A stretch of 6,994 nt of DNA from Acidobacteriaceae bacterium (GTDB lineage: Bacteria; Acidobacteriota; Terriglobia; Terriglobales; Acidobacteriaceae): the NCBI GenBank assembly GCA_031296355.1, contig JARLFX010000082.1:1-6994 (forward strand). Reading direction: 5' to 3'. Of the stretch, positions 1-4,500 are shown piece after piece. Numbering within the stretch: the first letter of the stretch is position 1; the number at the start of each line of letters is the position of its first letter. The translations under genes were made by a program, and so were the position numbers. Below the pieces are notes generated by a model, which had not been told where the DNA came from, did no database searches, and worked only from the letters and a program-made list of their open reading frames with translations.

Positions 1-1505
1 GGCGAGATGGTATTGCTGTCGTTATAGCCGGTCGCCACCGGGCTCGCTTCCACCCCGGCATTCAGAAACTCCACCACGTTGCCATAGCCAAGGTTTGACG
101 TCCAGACATTGCCGCTCTTGTCCACTGCAATGCTGTTCGGCTGGCTAAACGATCCGCCGCTTCGGCTCCCTGCCATAGCGGTGCCGATAGCCCCCGCGCT
201 GGTAATCTTCACAATCGTATTGCCATTGAAGTTCGCGACCCAGGCATTATTGCCCGAATCAATAGCAATCGCCGTCGGTGCAACCAGATTAGAAACTGAC
301 ACAAAGGTATTTACGAGTGCCCCGGTCGTGCCGTTCAGTTCCACCACCGCATTCGTAGTCGTGTTCGCAACCCAGACAGCACCATTCTTATCGATTGCGA
401 TGCCCTGCGGTCCGATCAGCGCACCGCCTCCGGTATACCCATTGCTGCCGGAGAGGATCGCACCATTAGCCGCGATCTTGGTTACGCTCAAGCCGCCTTC
501 GTTCGTCACCCATGCATTGCCGGTAGCGTCGATTGCCACGCCATACGGCGCCACCAGCGAAGCATCTGAGTACTTCAGTGACAGACTCCAGTCCTGCGGC
601 ACCGTCGAAAGCTGCGGGCTGCCAAACGGCGCACCCACCGACGGAATCTGATTATAAATTCCGCTCACGTTGTTGCCGGGATTGCTGGCGATATTCGCAA
701 CCGCGGTAATGGTATCGCTCGGTGTATTCCCGCTTGCATCCTTGGCGAATCCCATCATGGTCGTACACAGCGTCGCACTCGTATTTGGATCGCTGTTGAT
801 GCAGCTTGAGATCGCGTTCGCCAGCGAATTAATCAGGCCGGCTGGCGTCACGGTTGTATTGGCAGGCAGTACCGGCCCCGGAACCGAACCCACGCTGAAG
901 TCAGCGAGGTTGTTCGCCATCGCCATCGCATTGCTTACTGCCGTGCTGCTCGGATTGGATACATGCGCATAGTCGGCTCCCATGAACGGAGCCAGCACAT
1001 ACCCCCCGGCAACCGTGGTCACTTCGTTCACATTAATGAACGTTGTGCTCTGTAGTGCGGTACACGATCCCAGCGCTGCCATCAAGCCAAGATAACTATT
1101 GGTCGCAGTGGCCGCAGGTATCGTCTTACCGTAGGTAATCGTGAGATACACCTGGGGATTGCCCGTGCAATCATAGTCGCCCGTGATGCTGAAGAACCCG
1201 TTGGCATCCGTCACCACCGGATAAGTTCCCGTGCCACCCACTCGCGTAGTGGAAGCAGACGAGATCAGTGGCGTCGCCGCACTCTTATTCGCACCTGTCC
1301 CCACGGCGTAAAGCTGCACCACGCCGCCATTCACGGGATTCTGGCCGCCCATGGCGCGGCCTGTAACTTTAGTGCCCGCAGGAAATGGCGACGTCGCCGG
1401 CGTATACAGCCCGCCGCCCGTAGAGCAGCCCGCCATCAGCAGAGCCAACCCTGCAGCCGCCGTTGCCATGATCATGTTCTTGTTACGTCGTGGAGTGCTT
1501 GTCAT
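1..1505 (-). CDS. Predicted lipoprotein with NHL/Vgb-like beta-propeller repeats (3' end outside window)
   Basis: The frame is open from an ATG at 1505 to the left edge, giving 501 complete codons with no stop. The N-terminus has basic residues (R6, R7, K9), a hydrophobic stretch (about 11-25) and the lipobox-like sequence LLMAGC, so Cys27 is the predicted lipidated residue after signal peptidase II cleavage. Residues about 43-125 look like a carboxypeptidase-regulatory/transthyretin-like beta module (a GTKVTGRAMGG start, then TDANGFFSIT). A helical, Cys-containing region follows to about 310. From about 315 there are at least four repeats of roughly 43 residues with the pattern P-x-x-I/V-A-I/V-D-x-x-G-N-A/V-W-V, as in NHL or virginiamycin-B-lyase-like propellers. 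The protein is probably tethered to a membrane facing the periplasm or outside. Its ligand and function are unknown. A second in-frame ATG three codons upstream (1514) is possible, but 1505 has the better-spaced purine-rich sequence. I am confident it is a real gene and less sure of its role. Confidence 0.9.
   Translation of the reverse strand, partial: MTSTPRRNKNMIMATAAAGLALLMAGCSTGGGLYTPATSPFPAGTKVTGRAMGGQNPVNGGVVQLYAVGTGANKSAATPLISSASTTRVGGTGTYPVVTDANGFFSITGDYDCTGNPQVYLTITYGKTIPAATATNSYLGLMAALGSCTALQSTTFINVNEVTTVAGGYVLAPFMGADYAHVSNPSSTAVSNAMAMANNLADFSVGSVPGPVLPANTTVTPAGLINSLANAISSCINSDPNTSATLCTTMMGFAKDASGNTPSDTITAVANIASNPGNNVSGIYNQIPSVGAPFGSPQLSTVPQDWSLSLKYSDASLVAPYGVAIDATGNAWVTNEGGLSVTKIAANGAILSGSNGYTGGGALIGPQGIAIDKNGAVWVANTTTNAVVELNGTTGALVNTFVSVSNLVAPTAIAIDSGNNAWVANFNGNTIVKITSAGAIGTAMAGSRSGGSFSQPNSIAVDKSGNVWTSNLGYGNVVEFLNAGVEASPVATGYNDSNTIS
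3..570 (-). repeat. NHL/Vgb-like propeller repeats in the lipoprotein
   Basis: At least four repeats of about 43 residues: APYGVAIDATGNAWVTN, GPQGIAIDKNGAVWVAN, APTAIAIDSGNNAWVAN and QPNSIAVDKSGNVWTSN. The strong W-V/T-x-N ending is like virginiamycin B lyase-type and SMP-30-like propellers. The array continues past the left edge, so the number of blades cannot be counted. Confidence 0.82.
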
Positions 1506-1508
1506 GTT

Positions 1509-1517
1509 ATCCATCCC
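1509..1517 (-). promoter_or_regulatory. Possible weak ribosome binding site for the lipoprotein gene
   Basis: The 23-nt gap between the upstream stop and the ATG at 1505 contains the purine-rich minus-strand sequence GGGATGGAT, ending three bases before the start codon. It is not a perfect Shine-Dalgarno match. It contains an alternative in-frame ATG (1514-1512), which would have only GCGGG directly against it, so the downstream ATG is preferred. The gap has no room for a terminator hairpin, and I see no promoter in it. Confidence 0.35.
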
Positions 1518-1528
1518 GCGTGTCGTTT

Positions 1529-4500
1529 CTAGTGTGATGTAAAGGTTCTGCTCACTGAGCTTGCTGCGTTGAATCCGTTGATCGAAGCTGCGTTGGTCGT
1601 CACCGTGATGGTTCCCGCGCCAGTTACTGTCAAGACCGGACCGCTAACGGATGCGAGGCCGGAGCCGGTCGTGATGGAGTAGGTAATGGTCTGGCCAGCG
1701 TTGGTGCGCGCCGTCAGCTCATACGGTCCGCCGATCGGGAGATTAGGCAGCGCCGGAAAGAATATCTTCTGCACCGCGCCGCTGTTTACCGTCAGCGTTC
1801 CGCCCACAGCCGTAAAGCTGTAGTTGGTTGCCGCCAGACTGCCCGCGGCTGCCGTGATGGGATACGTTCCCGCCGCGGAAGTCTGCGTTGCCGTTGTCGT
1901 GATGGTGGGCGAACCCGTAGTCGCATTCGCTTGAGTATCGCTGTACACGAAGCCAGTCAGCGTATAACCCAGGCTGTTCGGCTGGCCATAGGTGCGGCTG
2001 CTACTCGTCGCAGTCAACGTCAGCGTCGCCTTGCCTACGCTCAGAGATGAGGCGCTGGATTGACTCGAATTGTAGTTCGCGTCTCCCGGATAGCTCGCCG
2101 TCAGACTGGGGCTGCCCGCGGCAATGCCCGCGATGGAGAAGCTGCATGAGCCATAGACCAGCGTGCAGTTTCCTACCGGCGTGCTTCCCAGCAATATTGA
2201 AACCACGCCGCTCGGATTACCGCTTCCTGACGACGGCGTCACCGTTACCGTCCCCGTCACTGCCGTACCGTACGTCGGACTGCTGTTGTTCACCTGCAGC
2301 ACTGTCGTGGAACTGAACGGCCCGCCCGTCACCGTAACCGAGAGCGGTGTCGTCGTCGTCGAACCGGTGAAGTTAGTATCACCGCCGTAGACCCACGTAA
2401 TGCTATGGCTGCCCGCCGAAAGTGAATTGGTCGTGTAGTAAGCTTCACCCGACGCATCCAGCGTGCCTGATGCCAGCGTTGTGCTGCCATCTTTCAGCGT
2501 GTACGTTCCCGTCGGCAATACGCCGCCACCTGGCGTCTGCGGCCGCATCAGGATCGTGATGCTGGTACCTGCATTGACCGTGACCGTGCTGCCTGACGGA
2601 ACAAACGCATTCATCCCGTTCGCCAGTGCTGTTACCGGGTTCCATGTCGCCCCTGCACCTTGCGAAAGTGTTCCAATACCGCCAGGTCCGATCTTGGTGC
2701 CAAGGAACGCAATCGGATAGTAGGCTGCCGCCTGTGCCGCCGTCATTGCAGTCTTCACTGCGTTCGATGCCATCGCCGTTCCCGGGTTCTGCGAAGTCGT
2801 CTCGCGCGTTCCGATTGCCCCCGAACCAGTGTTCCCGCCCGTACCGGTATAGATCACACCGTTGATGTCTGCGCTGCCCGGTGCCGGGTCAGTGTACGCG
2901 TGCGTGTTGTATTCCACGTAGGTAGAAGTCGGCAAATTCGTTGTTCCGCTGAACTCTTCCCAGCCCAGTGGATTCAACTGGTCAATATAAGCATTGATCA
3001 GAACCATGGTCGAATACGTTCCCCACGGCCGGCCGAGGTAAAGATTGCTCATGCCCGTCTGCTGCGAGGTGAACGTACTGTTATTGAAAACGTAGCCGCT
3101 CAGATAATCCGCCGTACTACCCGTCTGAGCATGCTTGCTCTGCGCCTCCACCGTCGACGGAGAGCGGTATCCCGTGAATATGTTGTCATGGTCAAATACC
3201 GCTGCAGCATCGCCAAAGATGTAATCCACCACGCCGGCGATCTTGCCTCTCCACCAGTACTGGCGTGCGACGGTGCAAGGCAGACCACAACCGCCGCTTC
3301 CGGCGTACACCGTATCCTGTCCGCTGGCCGTGTACACGTTGTTCATAATCGACTGATCACTTGTGGTAAAGATAGCCAGCGCCTGCGAGGCGCACTCGAT
3401 ACCATTATTGTAGAGATAGCTGTAGGTCTGCGCTGTGCCTGCATTAGCCGAACAGATGCCGCCACTCAAATAGGTTGTGGTTGTCGTTGTGGTGTCTGTG
3501 TTGTACGTGTTGTTTACCGTCAAATTTTCTGCATAGAAGTTAGTGGGAACCAGCGAAGAGCTGCTCACGGCTGTGTTCGTGGCCCCGGCTACAACCATCG
3601 TGGACGATCCTTGATCGCCGTTGAACACTGAACTTCCCGAAGGCAGCTGAGAGCCGTTGCTGTACGAGCTGTTGAACTCGCCCGCGTAGTTGTAGCCAGT
3701 GCCGGGGCTCACGCTGAACGCTCCGGAAGCATGGGTCAAGATCACCTTAGTCGCATCGCCGCCAAGTCCCCGCAGTGCAACGTTAGGCTGTACCACCGTA
3801 ATCATCCCAGCATAAGTTCCTGGCTTGATGTAGATCGAACCGCCGCTTGCTCCCACTGCATTCACAGCTGCCTGTACGGTCCCGTAGTTGCCGGAGCCGT
3901 CAGTCGCCACCACATACTGCGAAGCCCCCACTGGCGCCGTCGTGCTCGCCTGCTGCACCACGTAGGTCGCAACCGATCCCGTCGAGCTCGTGTAATTCAC
4001 GGAGTCCGTGGGTATAAACGTAACTCCAAGCGCATACGTTCCGATTGCAAGGTAAGTGGAAGCGTCGATTCCCTGCGCCGACCCACCAGAAGGTGTTGCG
4101 GTATAGGTGAAGGCTCCTGGAATACTTCCCACTGAAATTGCATCCAGCACCCCGGTACCAATCGCCTGGCTGACCGGCTGCACAAACGAGCTTGGTGTCC
4201 AGCTCACCGATGTGCTGGCCGGTGAAATCGAAAAGTTCACGGTCGACGAGGTTGAACCCGCAATGCCCGCGGAACTAGGATAATTCGCCACAATCGTATG
4301 CGACGTCGCGCTCAGGCCTGAAACCGTCACCGTAGCCGTAGCGGTGGACCCGCTTCCGGAGGTCAGCGTGTAATTGACCGCCGTACCGCCATCGATCTGC
4401 ACAGCCACCACTCCAGATGGTGTTCCCGTGCTCTGTGTAACCGTCACGGTGAATGTAGCTTCAGTGCCTGTACTGTAGATCAGGCCCGACGTATTGCCGG

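Noticed and set aside
3..570. Virginiamycin B lyase (streptogramin resistance) as an annotation for the lipoprotein
   Set aside because: The repeats resemble Vgb blades, but such repeats are widespread in unrelated propellers. Lipidation, the extra N-terminal modules and the gene context do not support antibiotic inactivation.
109..651. Plus-strand open frame of 180 codons, hydrophobic in translation
   Set aside because: It lies antisense to the propeller repeats of the lipoprotein gene, and its Pro/Ala/Val-rich translation follows from the complementary codons. It resembles no known membrane protein.
670..972. Plus-strand open frame of 100 codons
   Set aside because: It is antisense to the middle of the lipoprotein gene, whose frame is continuous and meaningful.
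1506..1528. Terminator or promoter between the two genes
   Set aside because: The gap is only 23 nt, and I see no hairpin with a T-run and no convincing -35/-10 pair.
2660..3631. Plus-strand open frame of 323 codons opposite the pectinesterase domain
   Set aside because: It is rich in Arg, His, Cys and Ser with no recognisable domain, and lies exactly antisense to strongly conserved catalytic motifs. It is explained by base composition of the real gene.
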